From NCBI GenBank assembly GCA_963768165.1, contig CAVYHJ010000002.1:124001-188000 (forward strand): a stretch of 64,000 bases of DNA. Direction: 5' to 3'. Below the pieces are notes generated by a model, which worked only from the letters and a program-made list of their open reading frames with translations, was not told the origin of the DNA and did no database searches. Shown here piece after piece: positions 41,391 through 52,048 of this stretch. Within the stretch, counting starts at the first letter, position 1. Each line of letters opens with the position of its first letter. The stretch is from CAVYHJ01 sp963768165 [NCBI: uncultured bacterium] (GTDB lineage Bacteria; UBP4; UBA4092). A program made the position numbers and the translations under genes.

Positions 41391-43148
41391 ATGAAATATG
41401 CAAATGGAACCCGAAACGTTTTCTCGACCCAATTTGGTGGGATGCTCTGCTCTATACTATTAATAGTATTCTTAGGATATGTATTTCGACCTACAATTGC
41501 GATAGGACAGGTACAAAATCAAACAGTAACATCCAATAATAACAATGAAAAGCATCCAGAACCAGCACCACGTTCTGAACCCGCCCCGCGCCAAGAGCCT
41601 GCCCCACGCCAAGAAACTCTACCGCGAGAAATACAGAATCCCAGACCTATTACACAACCTTACCCTTATATTCCTCCTGAACTCAGCCGTGAACCGGAAC
41701 CAATACAGGTGCCTATCCAAATTCAACCCGAACGACCTATTAATCCGGTTCAACCTCAACCACGACGGCCTTTACCGAATCCACCCGTACAACCGACACC
41801 TACTCCTAGAAATCCAACCCGACCGGTAATCCCCCCCTTACCTAGAAGAACTGGTATAGTAGTGAATCCAGGTTACTTTTGGGATTACAATGCAAACGAC
41901 TATGGTACGCCTGTACCGGAACCATATCCGGTACCCGAACCTTACCCGGTTCCTGAAGAAATACCTGTACCTTATCCGGTACCCACAGATGGTTCCTATC
42001 CTGTACAGCAAGATCAATCACAGCCGCCCGCCGAAGATATGGGTACGCCAGATTATGATTATGTACCACCTGCCAACACACCCGAAATTACCAGTATGCA
42101 ACCTACGATACCGAAAACTTTTCAATCTCTTGTGGAAGGGAGCATAGCGGAGTTCCGGACGGCGGGATTACGCGGAACGGAACCTCTTTACGGTTCTTTG
42201 GCATACTATCTTCTGCCGGATAAGCAACCTATTGCCGGGTGGCAGATTGTTGTGAGAGATTTTGCATTCGACATTCCTGCCAGTACACCGTTGGGTCTGG
42301 TACATATTGGAGCACGAGCCCCAGTAACCTTTACGGTAAATTACGACCGGAGTACTGCGGTTGCTAAAACTGTTTTATTGCGGGTCTACGTACCGTTATA
42401 TCGGAAGTCTTATGATGTTGTTGGCAAAGCCAGTCTCTATGGTTCGGGATATCCTTACCCACTATTTAAAATGGGTTTCACGCTCGAACCCAACCTTGCC
42501 AGTATCTCGAAACAATACCATATCCATTTGTCTGGAAAATTCGACCAGTTCCCAATTGAATTAAGCGATATGACCACTCTCATCCAACAGTTGGACGATG
42601 CGGATTCCGATGTTCGTGAGACTGCCATGTCTCAATTAATCAATATTGGACGTCCGGCGGTACCCGCACTCATGAATGCGTTAAAAAATCCGGAGACAGA
42701 GGCCCGCAGAGACAGGCTGCAAGAAATTATCAACCAATTAACGGGCGTCAAACCACTAAGTGCAAAATGGGTCGGCGGAAATCGAGGAAGTTATATATTT
42801 AATTACAATGTCGAAGTGCCTGAAATCGATAGTCCTTGGAGTACCCAGATATACGGTCTGCATTTTATTGTCGGTACAGACGACATTTCTTTGATTGATC
42901 AAACTCACAATAAAATTACTACGTCCCTGCCTGCCGGTTGGACTGGTAAATATGACCCTGACCAGGGAGAAATCATTTTCTCGTCCAATAAAACCCCCTT
43001 GGTTCCAGGCACAGCGTACTCTATCAAAATTCGCACGGAACCCATTAACAAACAAAATCCCGGTCTTATGGGTTGGTACTATACCGATAAAGAAGGCAAA
43101 AAAATTGGAGACGCACAAGTAGCCCCCGGACCTGTCTTTTTAAAATAA
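41391..43148 (+). CDS. Exported proline-rich protein with HEAT-like segment
   Basis: About 585 residues. Signal or anchor helix (about 15-35), then a Pro/Glu/Arg-rich low-complexity region (about 50-200; PAPRQEPAPRQE, EPYPVPEPYPVPEEIPVPYP), then a folded part with a HEAT-like helix pair (VPALMNALKNPETEARRDRLQEI region, about 420-460). The Pro-rich region could span the periplasm or wall. The ATG at 41391 is preferred; AAGGAG lies about ten bases upstream. Function unknown. Confidence 0.65.
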   Translation: MKYANGTRNVFSTQFGGMLCSILLIVFLGYVFRPTIAIGQVQNQTVTSNNNNEKHPEPAPRSEPAPRQEPAPRQETLPREIQNPRPITQPYPYIPPELSREPEPIQVPIQIQPERPINPVQPQPRRPLPNPPVQPTPTPRNPTRPVIPPLPRRTGIVVNPGYFWDYNANDYGTPVPEPYPVPEPYPVPEEIPVPYPVPTDGSYPVQQDQSQPPAEDMGTPDYDYVPPANTPEITSMQPTIPKTFQSLVEGSIAEFRTAGLRGTEPLYGSLAYYLLPDKQPIAGWQIVVRDFAFDIPASTPLGLVHIGARAPVTFTVNYDRSTAVAKTVLLRVYVPLYRKSYDVVGKASLYGSGYPYPLFKMGFTLEPNLASISKQYHIHLSGKFDQFPIELSDMTTLIQQLDDADSDVRETAMSQLINIGRPAVPALMNALKNPETEARRDRLQEIINQLTGVKPLSAKWVGGNRGSYIFNYNVEVPEIDSPWSTQIYGLHFIVGTDDISLIDQTHNKITTSLPAGWTGKYDPDQGEIIFSSNKTPLVPGTAYSIKIRTEPINKQNPGLMGWYYTDKEGKKIGDAQVAPGPVFLK

Positions 43149-43254
43149 TTTGTACTGGTGATCCCCGCATCATCCCCACGGTTTTTAGAGATTCTCAGGT
43201 AAGAAGAATGGGTAGAAATAAATAATTTGTCCCACTGCCATTTAATTGGTTGAG

Positions 43255-43284
43255 TTGACGGATAGTTTGGATTTCTGGTAATAT
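43255..43284 (+). promoter_or_regulatory. Sigma70-type promoter of metK
   Basis: TTGACG at 43255-43260, an 18-bp spacer and TAATAT at 43279-43284. The remaining leader is about 45 bases, too short for a known SAM riboswitch, and AAGGAG precedes the ATG at 43336. Confidence 0.55.
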
Positions 43285-43335
43285 ATTTATCTTTGCCCTT
43301 TTCAAAGAAAATACATTTCAAGGAGAAAAATACGC

Positions 43336-44493
43336 ATGGCTAAAAATTTTTTATTTACCTCGGAATCTGTCACGGAAGGCCATCCTGATAAGGTTTGTGA
43401 CAATATTTCCGATGGGATACTTGATGCTCTGTTTGCGCAAGACCCGAACAGCCGCGTCGCGGTAGAAACCCTCGTAACCACCGGACAAGTGGTTGTCGCA
43501 GGAGAAGTTACCACCAAAGCGTTTGTGAATATCCCTAATATTGTGAGAAATATCATCAAGGAAATCGGATATGATGATTCATCCACTGGGTTTGATTACC
43601 ATAGTTGCGGAGTTCTCAACGCGATTCATGAACAATCGCCCGATATCGCTATGGGTACTAATGATAAAGTCGGTGGTGCCGGTGACCAGGGCATGATGTT
43701 CGGATACGCTTGCAAAGAAACGCCCGAATTAATGCCTGCGCCTATTTCTTTTGCTCATAAATTATCCAAACGTCTTACCGAAGTCCGCAAAAAAGGAATT
43801 CTCAAATATCTCCGGCCTGATGGAAAAACTCAGGTCACCATAGAATATCAAAATGGTAAAATGAAACGGGTTCATACCGTTGTCATCGCCGCCCAGCATG
43901 ACCCGCATGTCAAAATGAGCAAGCTTCAGGAAGATATTAAAAAGCATGTCATTCAAAAAGTAATCCCCGCCCGTCTACTAGATAAAAAAACCATCTATCA
44001 CATCAACGCCACCGGACGGTTTGAAGTCGGTGGTCCCCACGGAGACACCGGATTAACCGGACGCAAGATCATCGTGGATACTTACGGCGGTTGGGCGTCT
44101 CATGGCGGTGGCTGCTTCTCCGGAAAAGACCCGACGAAGGTTGACCGCTCTGGAGCTTATGCCGCACGCTATGTTGCCAAGAATTTAGTGGCTGCGGATA
44201 TTGCCGACGAAGTGGCTATTGAACTTGCCTATTGTATCGGAGTACCGGAACCCGTCTCTATTGAAGTGGATACCAGAGGCACAGGTATTATTTCAGATGA
44301 AGAAATCGTCAAACTTATTGAACAGCATTTCGATTTGACCCCCAGAGGAATCATCACGACTCTCAAATTGCGCCGCCCGATTTATCGTAAGACCGCCGCC
44401 TATGGCCATTTCGGTCGCCATGAAGAAGAATTTACCTGGGAAAGAACAGATAAAGCCGCCGCTTTGAAAAAAGCTGCCGCGAATTTGATATAG
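43336..44493 (+). CDS. metK: S-adenosylmethionine synthetase
   Basis: 385 residues, normal family length. It makes S-adenosylmethionine from methionine and ATP. Landmarks are [20 protein letters not shown] at the N-terminus, the ATP-binding [12 protein letters not shown], and the P-loop-like [21 protein letters not shown]. It is followed 77 bp downstream by ahcY, so the two form an activated methyl cycle unit with a single obvious promoter upstream. Confidence 0.97.
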   Translation: MAKNFLFTSESVTEGHPDKVCDNISDGILDALFAQDPNSRVAVETLVTTGQVVVAGEVTTKAFVNIPNIVRNIIKEIGYDDSSTGFDYHSCGVLNAIHEQSPDIAMGTNDKVGGAGDQGMMFGYACKETPELMPAPISFAHKLSKRLTEVRKKGILKYLRPDGKTQVTIEYQNGKMKRVHTVVIAAQHDPHVKMSKLQEDIKKHVIQKVIPARLLDKKTIYHINATGRFEVGGPHGDTGLTGRKIIVDTYGGWASHGGGCFSGKDPTKVDRSGAYAARYVAKNLVAADIADEVAIELAYCIGVPEPVSIEVDTRGTGIISDEEIVKLIEQHFDLTPRGIITTLKLRRPIYRKTAAYGHFGRHEEEFTWERTDKAAALKKAAANLI

Positions 44494-44518
44494 CAAATTG
44501 ATGAAAACACAATTCTTT

Positions 44519-45826
<1,308 letters not shown>

Positions 45827-45858
45827 ACCACCTAAATTCAAAACATATTCAGAAGCTA

Positions 45859-45894
45859 AAAAGCTTTGTACGAATGTACAAAGCTTTTTTATTT
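45859..45894. terminator. Bidirectional rho-independent terminator
   Basis: AAAGCTTTGTAC-GAAT-GTACAAAGCTTT with T-runs on both strands. It lies between ahcY and the convergent pseudopilin gene. Confidence 0.85.
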
Positions 45895-45929
45895 AACTGA
45901 TTTTATTGAAACTGAAACAAATTAAGGTA

Positions 45930-46475
45930 TTAGGGGCCAAAACGGATAATGTCGCCGCCACTAAGCGTTCCGTTGGTCGGGTCATAGAGAATAGTTGCTT
46001 CATTATCAGTTAAATCGGGCCCGTAACTCCAAATGACCCATTGTGCTGTTGGCTGGGGAATACCGAGAGTTGTCGTTCTATCATATACCTCACCTGGAGA
46101 AAAATCTTCGGTAAAATAATAATATGGCAGTAAAGGATTGGGGCTCGGATTATTGATTCGTGATTGAGAAAAAATATCGAATGGAAGAGATGAGAGATAA
46201 GCGACCGGGGTGGTCAAATAGATGGGAGTAAAATGTTCATATTCCACAGTCGCGTCAAAAGGATTATTATAAGTGGGATAGGTGTTGTTGTCGGTTTTGT
46301 AACTTTCCAAAGCCAGGGCAATGGTTTGCATTTCCGCCTGGACTCTAGCCACCTTTGAGCGGATTTGCGCGTTGCGAAAATTGGGTAACGCAATCGCGGA
46401 GATTATGGCAATAATCGCTACCACAATCAATAATTCGATTAATGTGAAAGCTCGTTCGTTAAATAGCCGGTGCAT
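45930..46475 (-). CDS. Type II secretion/type IV pilin-like pseudopilin (GspG-like)
   Basis: 181 residues. A short leader is followed by the prepilin peptidase site and N-methylation helix (FTLIELLIVVAIIAIISAIA), with Glu at position five of the mature protein. The globular part has the ALESYKTDNNTYPT motif seen in GspG-like major pseudopilins. It would be cleaved by PilD and assembled into a periplasmic filament. No other T2SS gene is nearby. The many exported enzymes in this region are plausible clients, but this is inference. Confidence 0.85.
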   Translation of the reverse strand: MHRLFNERAFTLIELLIVVAIIAIISAIALPNFRNAQIRSKVARVQAEMQTIALALESYKTDNNTYPTYNNPFDATVEYEHFTPIYLTTPVAYLSSLPFDIFSQSRINNPSPNPLLPYYYFTEDFSPGEVYDRTTTLGIPQPTAQWVIWSYGPDLTDNEATILYDPTNGTLSGGDIIRFGP

Positions 46476-46633
46476 AGTTGGGGTTCAAATCCACTTTGTT
46501 TAAATAAAATTTTAGCATAAATGAACCCAAGTTATATATTCAGCCGTATACCTCCGCCTTCATAACGGCATCAAAAGAGAATCAGTGAGGGGATTTTTTT
46601 ACTTCTTGGGATAGGGTGGATTTCTATCAATGG

Positions 46634-46711
46634 AATTCTTGCGCAATTGTACAAGAATTATTGCCTCATTGATTTTATTGAGGATAAAACTTTCCACGGT
46701 AGCGGAAAGTT
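46634..46711. repeat. Two-hairpin repeat (inverted copy)
   Basis: Hairpin AATTCTTG...CAAGAATT, a linker reading TTTATCCTCAATAAAATCAA on the minus strand, and hairpin AACTTTCC...GGAAAGTT. Same order (on the opposite strand) as at 1771-1847 and 29190-29264. Stem sequences differ but the linker is conserved. Confidence 0.6.
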
Positions 46712-46783
46712 TCCCCAATATTGGTTCGTTTGATGAAAAAGGGATGGGATTTAAGATTTAGAAGAGAATTAATTCGTTGGAAG

Positions 46784-46818
46784 GCGTCGGGAAATCCATT
46801 TCATTCCATTCCCGATGT
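46784..46818. repeat. REP-like hairpin, CGTCGGGAA family
   Basis: CGTCGGGAA (46785-46793) and TTCCCGATG (46809-46817), pairing with one G-T wobble. Confidence 0.55.
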
Positions 46819-46821
46819 ATC

Positions 46822-47451
46822 TTAAGGTATCCCGCCTGTTTTTTGAAGAGGATCAGCGCCGTATTTATTTTCACCGTTTGTTCCTGGAAGAAACCCCATC
46901 TCAATCAGATACCAGAGATTCAGGATTGGAACAATACCTACCAATATGAACCATCCACTTCGCCCTCTATCGTGGCATCGCTTCGCTAAGACGGCGAGCG
47001 ATACCCAAATGAATAACCCAGAAATTAGGGTATATAAAATATAATAATATATAATCATAAGATACCTGTAATGGGTCCCCACTATGTAGTATACCATGAC
47101 CCCTAGGTAGTAAAAAATATGGAAGCTACTTCGAAAAGAGAAGTCAAATAAGACAAGTAGAGTAAATACAATGGAGTATATATAATAAAGCCAAAAAGTT
47201 GTGCGTGAAATCCTGCCACGAAATGAAAAAGCAATTTGCTTAAGCGTTAAAGATGTGGTTATACGTACCTTTGAATGTCCCATTTTTGCCAAAAAGAAAC
47301 CACAAACTCCGGAGACGACGGCAAACCAAAATATATGGAAACTGAAAGGGTCTTCTTTAATGGCCACTCCGAATCCTTCGATAGAAAACAACATAATAAG
47401 TAAACCAATAACGAGTAATATCCATCCGATTACTTTATCAAATTTTTGCAT
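46822..47451 (-). CDS. DUF805 membrane protein
   Basis: 209 residues. Two N-terminal helices are followed by a DUF805 domain (FRGRISRTTFWLYY, LAKRCHDRGRSGWF, GENKYGADPL). These are inner-membrane proteins of unknown function, often with extra fused domains. AT-rich relative to neighbours. Confidence 0.78.
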   Translation of the reverse strand: MQKFDKVIGWILLVIGLLIMLFSIEGFGVAIKEDPFSFHIFWFAVVSGVCGFFLAKMGHSKVRITTSLTLKQIAFSFRGRISRTTFWLYYIYSIVFTLLVLFDFSFRSSFHIFYYLGVMVYYIVGTHYRYLMIIYYYILYTLISGLFIWVSLAVLAKRCHDRGRSGWFILVGIVPILNLWYLIEMGFLPGTNGENKYGADPLQKTGGIP

Positions 47452-47650
47452 AGCAACATTCTTTATTTAAAATTGAAATCCTTACGTCTTTTGAATTAAG
47501 AATATTAGGTTCATAATTCACCTGTTTTTAAAAGCGTTTATTTTATCCCTCCTCTTCCCCCATGTCAATAGCCACATTTACTTGGTAAAATATTAATACT
47601 ATCAAATAATAGGTTATTATAGAATATTTTCTATTAAAAACCGGTGGGGT

Positions 47651-47682
47651 ATCGGACGTGTTATTTTCACGTCCGATTTTTC
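47651..47682 (+). terminator. Hairpin with T-run, TTATTTT loop
   Basis: ATCGGACGTG-TTATTTT-CACGTCCGAT followed by TTTTTC. It has terminator form on the plus strand, but no plus-strand gene ends here. Loop identical to the hairpin at 1668-1694, so it may be a repeat rather than a terminator. Confidence 0.4.
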
Positions 47683-47683
47683 T

Positions 47684-47722
47684 GCGTCGGGAATGAAGTG
47701 TTTTTTAAGGATTTCCCGACGC
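47684..47722. repeat. REP-like hairpin, CGTCGGGAA family
   Basis: Perfect arms GCGTCGGGAA (47684-47693) and TTCCCGACGC (47713-47722), the best copy of the family. It lies just downstream of the aminotransferase stop codon. Confidence 0.65.
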
Positions 47723-47751
47723 TCTCATTACTTCTCATCCTGAATGAAGAA

Positions 47752-49074
47752 TTACCCTTTACTTACAATACCGAAAACCTCATCCAAGGTTTTGGAAATG
47801 AATTTAACATCGTCATCGGTAATGCAGAGCGGGGGTTTGATGCGGATGGTATTTCCTGCCATACCGCCTTTGCCGACGAGGAGACCGCGGTCTTTGCAGA
47901 GTTCCATAATCTTGAGAGTTTCCTGGGGAGCGACTTCTTTGGAATCTTTGTCTTTGACGATTTCTATACCGAGCATGAGCCCTTTTCCCCGGACATCGCC
48001 AACGATTTTATGTTTAGCTTTTAATTCGTTGAAGGATGCAATCAATTTATCGCCTTGCACTTTCGCGTTGTGGGCGTAGTCATATTTTTCAATCGTGTCC
48101 AGAACCGCGAGACCGCCTGCCATGGAGACAGGGTTTCCGCCGTAGGTATTGAAATGGACTTTCCCGCGCATGGATTCAGCAATTTCTTTGGTGCAGGTGA
48201 CACCGCCGAGAGGGATGCCATTGCCCATGCCTTTTGCCATAGTAATCATGTCAGGTTTGACGCCCGCTTGCTCGATTCCCCAGAATTTATCACCCGTGCG
48301 CCCGAATCCTGTTTGCACTTCATCGGAAATAAAGAGACCGCCATAGCGTTTGACGATATCGTAAGCGACTTCAAAGTATTCCTTAGGTGGGTCAATGACT
48401 CCGCCGAATCCCTGGATAGGTTCGGCGATAAATGCAGCGATTTTACCAGAAGTACCGTATTTAATAATGTCTTCAATCTCACGGGCACAGGCAATGTTAC
48501 AACTGGGGTATTTCAATCCGAGAGGACAACGGTAACAGTACCCTGCGGGAGCGTGAAGAACTCCGAAAACATAAGGGAGCGAATGACGCCAGAGGGATTG
48601 ACCGGTCATGCTCATTGCCATCAAGGTTCGACCGTGAAAAGAATGGCGCACGGCAATAAATTCCATATTTTTTGTATAATTCTTGGCAAGCAATGCCGCG
48701 AGTTCATTGGCTTCCCCGCCGCTGTTGGTGAAGAAAGAAACTTTCAAACCTTCCGGCATGACCTGCGCGAGTTTCTCGGCATATTTGACGATGTTGGGAT
48801 GGTAGTAGAGTGTGGTCATGTGCTGTAACTTCTTCATTTGTTCAATGACCGGGGAAGTCACATCGGGATGGCAATGCCCGACACTGATGGTCACGACGGC
48901 AGAAAATCCGTCAAGATATTTTTTGCCTTTATCATCGAAGACATATTGCATTTCACCGCGAACGATGTTGGGCGTGCCTTGGAAATAGCGCATGGTACTG
49001 GGGAGTAAATATTCTTCCCGCATTTGAGCAATTTGTTCTGCCGTTAATTCCGGTTCGGTCATGGTCGTTGCCAT
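47752..49074 (-). CDS. Class III aminotransferase (AGXT2/beta-alanine transaminase-like) A
   Basis: 440 residues, PLP-dependent fold type I. The PLP lysine is in TMAKGMGNGIPLGG, with FISDEVQTGFGRTGDKFW before it. A Cys-rich segment (YCYRCPLGLKYPSCNIAC) occurs in both aminotransferases here. By family it would transfer the amino group of beta-alanine, beta-aminoisobutyrate or another omega-amino acid to pyruvate or 2-oxoglutarate. AAGGAG precedes the ATG. It is the last gene of the minus-strand catabolic cluster. Confidence 0.85.
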   Translation of the reverse strand: MATTMTEPELTAEQIAQMREEYLLPSTMRYFQGTPNIVRGEMQYVFDDKGKKYLDGFSAVVTISVGHCHPDVTSPVIEQMKKLQHMTTLYYHPNIVKYAEKLAQVMPEGLKVSFFTNSGGEANELAALLAKNYTKNMEFIAVRHSFHGRTLMAMSMTGQSLWRHSLPYVFGVLHAPAGYCYRCPLGLKYPSCNIACAREIEDIIKYGTSGKIAAFIAEPIQGFGGVIDPPKEYFEVAYDIVKRYGGLFISDEVQTGFGRTGDKFWGIEQAGVKPDMITMAKGMGNGIPLGGVTCTKEIAESMRGKVHFNTYGGNPVSMAGGLAVLDTIEKYDYAHNAKVQGDKLIASFNELKAKHKIVGDVRGKGLMLGIEIVKDKDSKEVAPQETLKIMELCKDRGLLVGKGGMAGNTIRIKPPLCITDDDVKFISKTLDEVFGIVSKG

Positions 49075-49092
49075 AAGATGTACTCCTTTGAA

Positions 49093-49195
49093 TTTACTTT
49101 GCGGGCTTTGCGTATTTATTCTTTGCGGACTTTGCGAGAGAGTTTTTAAACCTTTTCACGCAGAGAACGCAAAGGAGACGCTAAGAGCGCAAAGA
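49093..49195. repeat. GCAAAG-rich intergenic repeat
   Basis: The gap between the two aminotransferases contains repeated TTTGCG/CGCAAAG words (TTTGCGGACTTTGCGAGAGAG, CGCAGAGAACGCAAAGGAGACGC). This low-complexity repeat type is common in environmental genomes; no coding sense. Confidence 0.5.
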
Positions 49196-49197
49196 TT

Positions 49198-50499
49198 TTA
49201 TTTTGTAAGACCTTTCAGCACATTTTTAAATATTTGAAGCATATTATCCATTTCAGATTTGGAAATCACCAATGGCGGTTGGAGGCGCAATACGTTTCCA
49301 TAGACGCCGCCAACTCCGATTAAGACTCCCGCATCACGCAATTTATTTTGGATATCTCCTGCTTCCGCTGTCGCAGGTGCTTTGGTTTTTCTATCCTTAA
49401 CAAATTCTACGCCAATCATCAGACCTTTTCCACGGACATCACCGATGATTTTGAATTCGTCCTGCAATCCACGCAATTCACCCATGAAATATTCACCTTT
49501 TTCCGCAGAGGTTTTAACCAGTTTATTTTTCTCAAAATAGGCGATATTGGCTAATGCCGCCGCGCAACTCACAGGATTTCCACCGAAAGTTGAAAGATGA
49601 TCACCGGGAGTAAAACTATTGGCGACATCTTCCCGTGCAATGAACGCGCTGAGAGGAAACCCATCAGCAATTCCTTTGGCAGAGGTAAGAATTTCCGGTT
49701 CAACATCATAATGTTCAATCGCCCAGAATTTACCGGAGCGGCCAAACCCGCTTTGCACTTCGTCACAGATAAAAATAATTCCGTGTTTACGAACGATTTC
49801 GAGCACGACTTTGAAATAGTCTTTCGGTGGAACAATGATGCCGCCTTCTCCAAGAATCGGTTCCGCGATAAACGCCGCTACATCATTCCATGTATGCAAT
49901 TGCAAAATACGTTCAACATCTTTCCCACATTCAATATTACAGGATTCAGGTTTCAGTCCAAGGGGGCAACGATAACAATAGGGTGTAGGTGCAAAATAAC
50001 ATCCAGAAAGATAAGGACCGCCACCTTTTTTGCGACCGGCATTTCCGGTCACGGAAAGAGTAGCATTGGTACGTCCGTGAAAAGAAGCTTCGAGAGCGAG
50101 AAATCCTGTCTTTTTGGTAAACTGGCGCGCCAACCGCATGGCCCCTTCATTGGCTTCGGCACCGCCGTTTCCAAAAAAGGATTTCTGTAATTTACCGGGA
50201 GTAATCTCTGCAAATTTTTCTGCCAAGTCCGCCATCACCGGATTATGATAGACATAGGAACAACAATGAACCCATTGGTCCATTTGTTCTTTGGCGGCTT
50301 TAATCACATCAGGATTGCAATGACCCGCGTTGACGACAGAAATCCCGGCGAAACAATCAATATATTCTTTTCCGTTAACATCTTTGACCGTTGACCCTTG
50401 AGCAGATTCCATCACGACGGGTTGTACGGCTTTCACCATGCTGGTAATGACATATTTTTTATATTGTTCTTGAACTTGTTCTGCAGTTTTTTTCTTCAT
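49198..50499 (-). CDS. Class III aminotransferase (AGXT2/beta-alanine transaminase-like) B
   Basis: About 433 residues. The PLP lysine is in TSAKGIADGFPLSA, preceded by FICDEVQSGFGRSGKFW. Shares the Cys-rich segment (YCYRCPLGLKPESCNIEC) with aminotransferase A, so it is a diverged duplicate. The ATG at 50499 is preferred over a TTG at 50511, with AGGGAG just before it. It follows the NCS1 permease gene closely. One paralog may serve beta-alanine and the other beta-aminoisobutyrate; the sequence does not tell which. Confidence 0.85.
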   Translation of the reverse strand: MKKKTAEQVQEQYKKYVITSMVKAVQPVVMESAQGSTVKDVNGKEYIDCFAGISVVNAGHCNPDVIKAAKEQMDQWVHCCSYVYHNPVMADLAEKFAEITPGKLQKSFFGNGGAEANEGAMRLARQFTKKTGFLALEASFHGRTNATLSVTGNAGRKKGGGPYLSGCYFAPTPYCYRCPLGLKPESCNIECGKDVERILQLHTWNDVAAFIAEPILGEGGIIVPPKDYFKVVLEIVRKHGIIFICDEVQSGFGRSGKFWAIEHYDVEPEILTSAKGIADGFPLSAFIAREDVANSFTPGDHLSTFGGNPVSCAAALANIAYFEKNKLVKTSAEKGEYFMGELRGLQDEFKIIGDVRGKGLMIGVEFVKDRKTKAPATAEAGDIQNKLRDAGVLIGVGGVYGNVLRLQPPLVISKSEMDNMLQIFKNVLKGLTK

Positions 50500-50512
50500 A
50501 ATCTCCCTCAAT

Positions 50513-52027
50513 CTATCTTTGACGATTGATATTTTTAACTCGATTAATTTGATGGATGGTCATTAAAAACCAATACACGATAAATGAAATGGCCAATCCA
50601 TTAAACCAGGCATAATTATACAATGTTTTCCAAAAATCACCGACTAGGAAGGTCCCTGTAGTCGCGGCATTTAAGAATCCAGGGACGTTAGGTATAATGC
50701 CTATTAATAAAGCAATTAAAGCGGTCAAGTTAAACCCGCCAAAATACTGATAACTTCCATCTTCTTTATAAAGGTCTACGACATTCAATTTCATTTTACG
50801 AATAATGAAATAGTCGCAAATCATGACTCCGGCGATGGGACCCAATAGACCGGAATAGCCGATTAACCAAACACCGATATAGGTGCTGGAGGTGTAAAGT
50901 TTCCAGGGCATAATTAAAATACCAATAATCCCAGCAATCGTCCCGCCCGTTTTAAAACTAATCAATCGCGGTGCAAGATTAGAAAGGTCATTGGCGGGGG
51001 AAACAATATTGGCGGCGATATTGGTTGTGATAGTGGCGATAATCAATGAAAACAACGATAACAAAACAATAAAGGGAGAACTAAATTTACCTAATAATAC
51101 TACAGGGTCCCAGATAGCGGTTCCAAATATAATTACCGTTGCGGAAGTGACCGCCACGCCAATAAAAGCGTATAAGGTCATGGTCGTAGGAAGACCTATC
51201 GCCTGCCCCCACATTTGATCTTTCTGGCTTTTTGCGAAACGTGTGAAGTCGGGGATATTCAAGGAAAGTGTCGCCCAATATCCCACCATACCGGTTAACG
51301 CAGGAACAAAGAATTTCCAAAACTCTCCCATAGTCTGAAATTTACTGGGCTGGCTTAAGATAGGACCAAACCCATGAGCCTTTTCCCTTGCCCAAAACAA
51401 AAGGACTAGTCCTACCACAATTAAAAAAGGCGCCGCCCAGGTTTCCAACCAACGAATAGACTCGGTACCAATCCATATAAATATCATATTGATGAACCAG
51501 AATACGATAAACGCAACAAACTGCCCACAAGTAATTCCTAGAATATTATGGAAACCATCCAACAAGGTAATCAGTCCGGGGGTAAGAATTCGCTGCATTT
51601 GATAAATAGCTTCTCCGCCTACCCAGGTTTGAATCCCAAACCAACCGCAAGCGACAATCGCCCGCATCATAGCTGGGATATTAGAACCCAAAGTTCCGAA
51701 AGAAGCACGAATAAGAACCGGAAAAGGTATCCCATATTTCGTACCCGCGTGTGCATTCAAAATCATAGGAATAAGTACAATCGCATTTCCCAAAAGGATG
51801 GTGAGGATGGCTTCCCACCAATTCATCCCGCCCGTAATCAAACTACTGGCGAGAGTATAGGTAGTGATACACACCGACATCCCGACCCACAGAGCGGCGA
51901 TGTTCCACATATTCCACGTTCGCTGGTTAACTTTGGTCGGGGCAATATCTTTATTCCATATTCTACTTTCGGATAAATCGCCTTCGATTTCATGCAATCC
52001 ATTAATTTCTCTAACCGTCGCCTCCAT
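50513..52027 (-). CDS. NCS1 family nucleobase/hydantoin:cation symporter
   Basis: 504 residues and 12 membrane helices, matching the NCS1 family (Mhp1, PucI, allantoin and uracil permeases). Family signatures are WNMWNIAALWVGM at the N-terminus and the GWFGIQTWVGGEAIY region of helix 3. It would bring in a pyrimidine, dihydropyrimidine or hydantoin-like substrate. It lies between the amidase gene and aminotransferase B, with gaps of 13-21 bp, so all three are one transcription unit. The substrate is inferred from neighbours. Confidence 0.88.
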   Translation of the reverse strand: MEATVREINGLHEIEGDLSESRIWNKDIAPTKVNQRTWNMWNIAALWVGMSVCITTYTLASSLITGGMNWWEAILTILLGNAIVLIPMILNAHAGTKYGIPFPVLIRASFGTLGSNIPAMMRAIVACGWFGIQTWVGGEAIYQMQRILTPGLITLLDGFHNILGITCGQFVAFIVFWFINMIFIWIGTESIRWLETWAAPFLIVVGLVLLFWAREKAHGFGPILSQPSKFQTMGEFWKFFVPALTGMVGYWATLSLNIPDFTRFAKSQKDQMWGQAIGLPTTMTLYAFIGVAVTSATVIIFGTAIWDPVVLLGKFSSPFIVLLSLFSLIIATITTNIAANIVSPANDLSNLAPRLISFKTGGTIAGIIGILIMPWKLYTSSTYIGVWLIGYSGLLGPIAGVMICDYFIIRKMKLNVVDLYKEDGSYQYFGGFNLTALIALLIGIIPNVPGFLNAATTGTFLVGDFWKTLYNYAWFNGLAISFIVYWFLMTIHQINRVKNINRQR

Positions 52028-52048
52028 ACAGCTCCTTTTTTATTAGGA

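Larger units (their letters stand above)
46476..46821. other. Repeat-rich gap between pseudopilin and DUF805 genes
   Basis: No gene. It contains an inverted copy of the two-hairpin element (46634-46711) with linker CCTCATTGATTTTATTGAGG, and a CGTCGGGAA hairpin (46784-46818). Confidence 0.5.

Noticed and set aside
43149-43335. Possible SAM riboswitch upstream of metK
   Set aside because: The leader after the candidate promoter is only about 45 bases, and no SAM riboswitch core was seen.
47651-47682. Terminator of a plus-strand gene
   Set aside because: No plus-strand gene ends within several kilobases upstream; it is kept only as a hairpin or possible terminator with low confidence.
48055-48828. 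A 257-residue plus-strand frame opposite aminotransferase A
   Set aside because: Antisense shadow of a conserved PLP enzyme, no start signal or family features.
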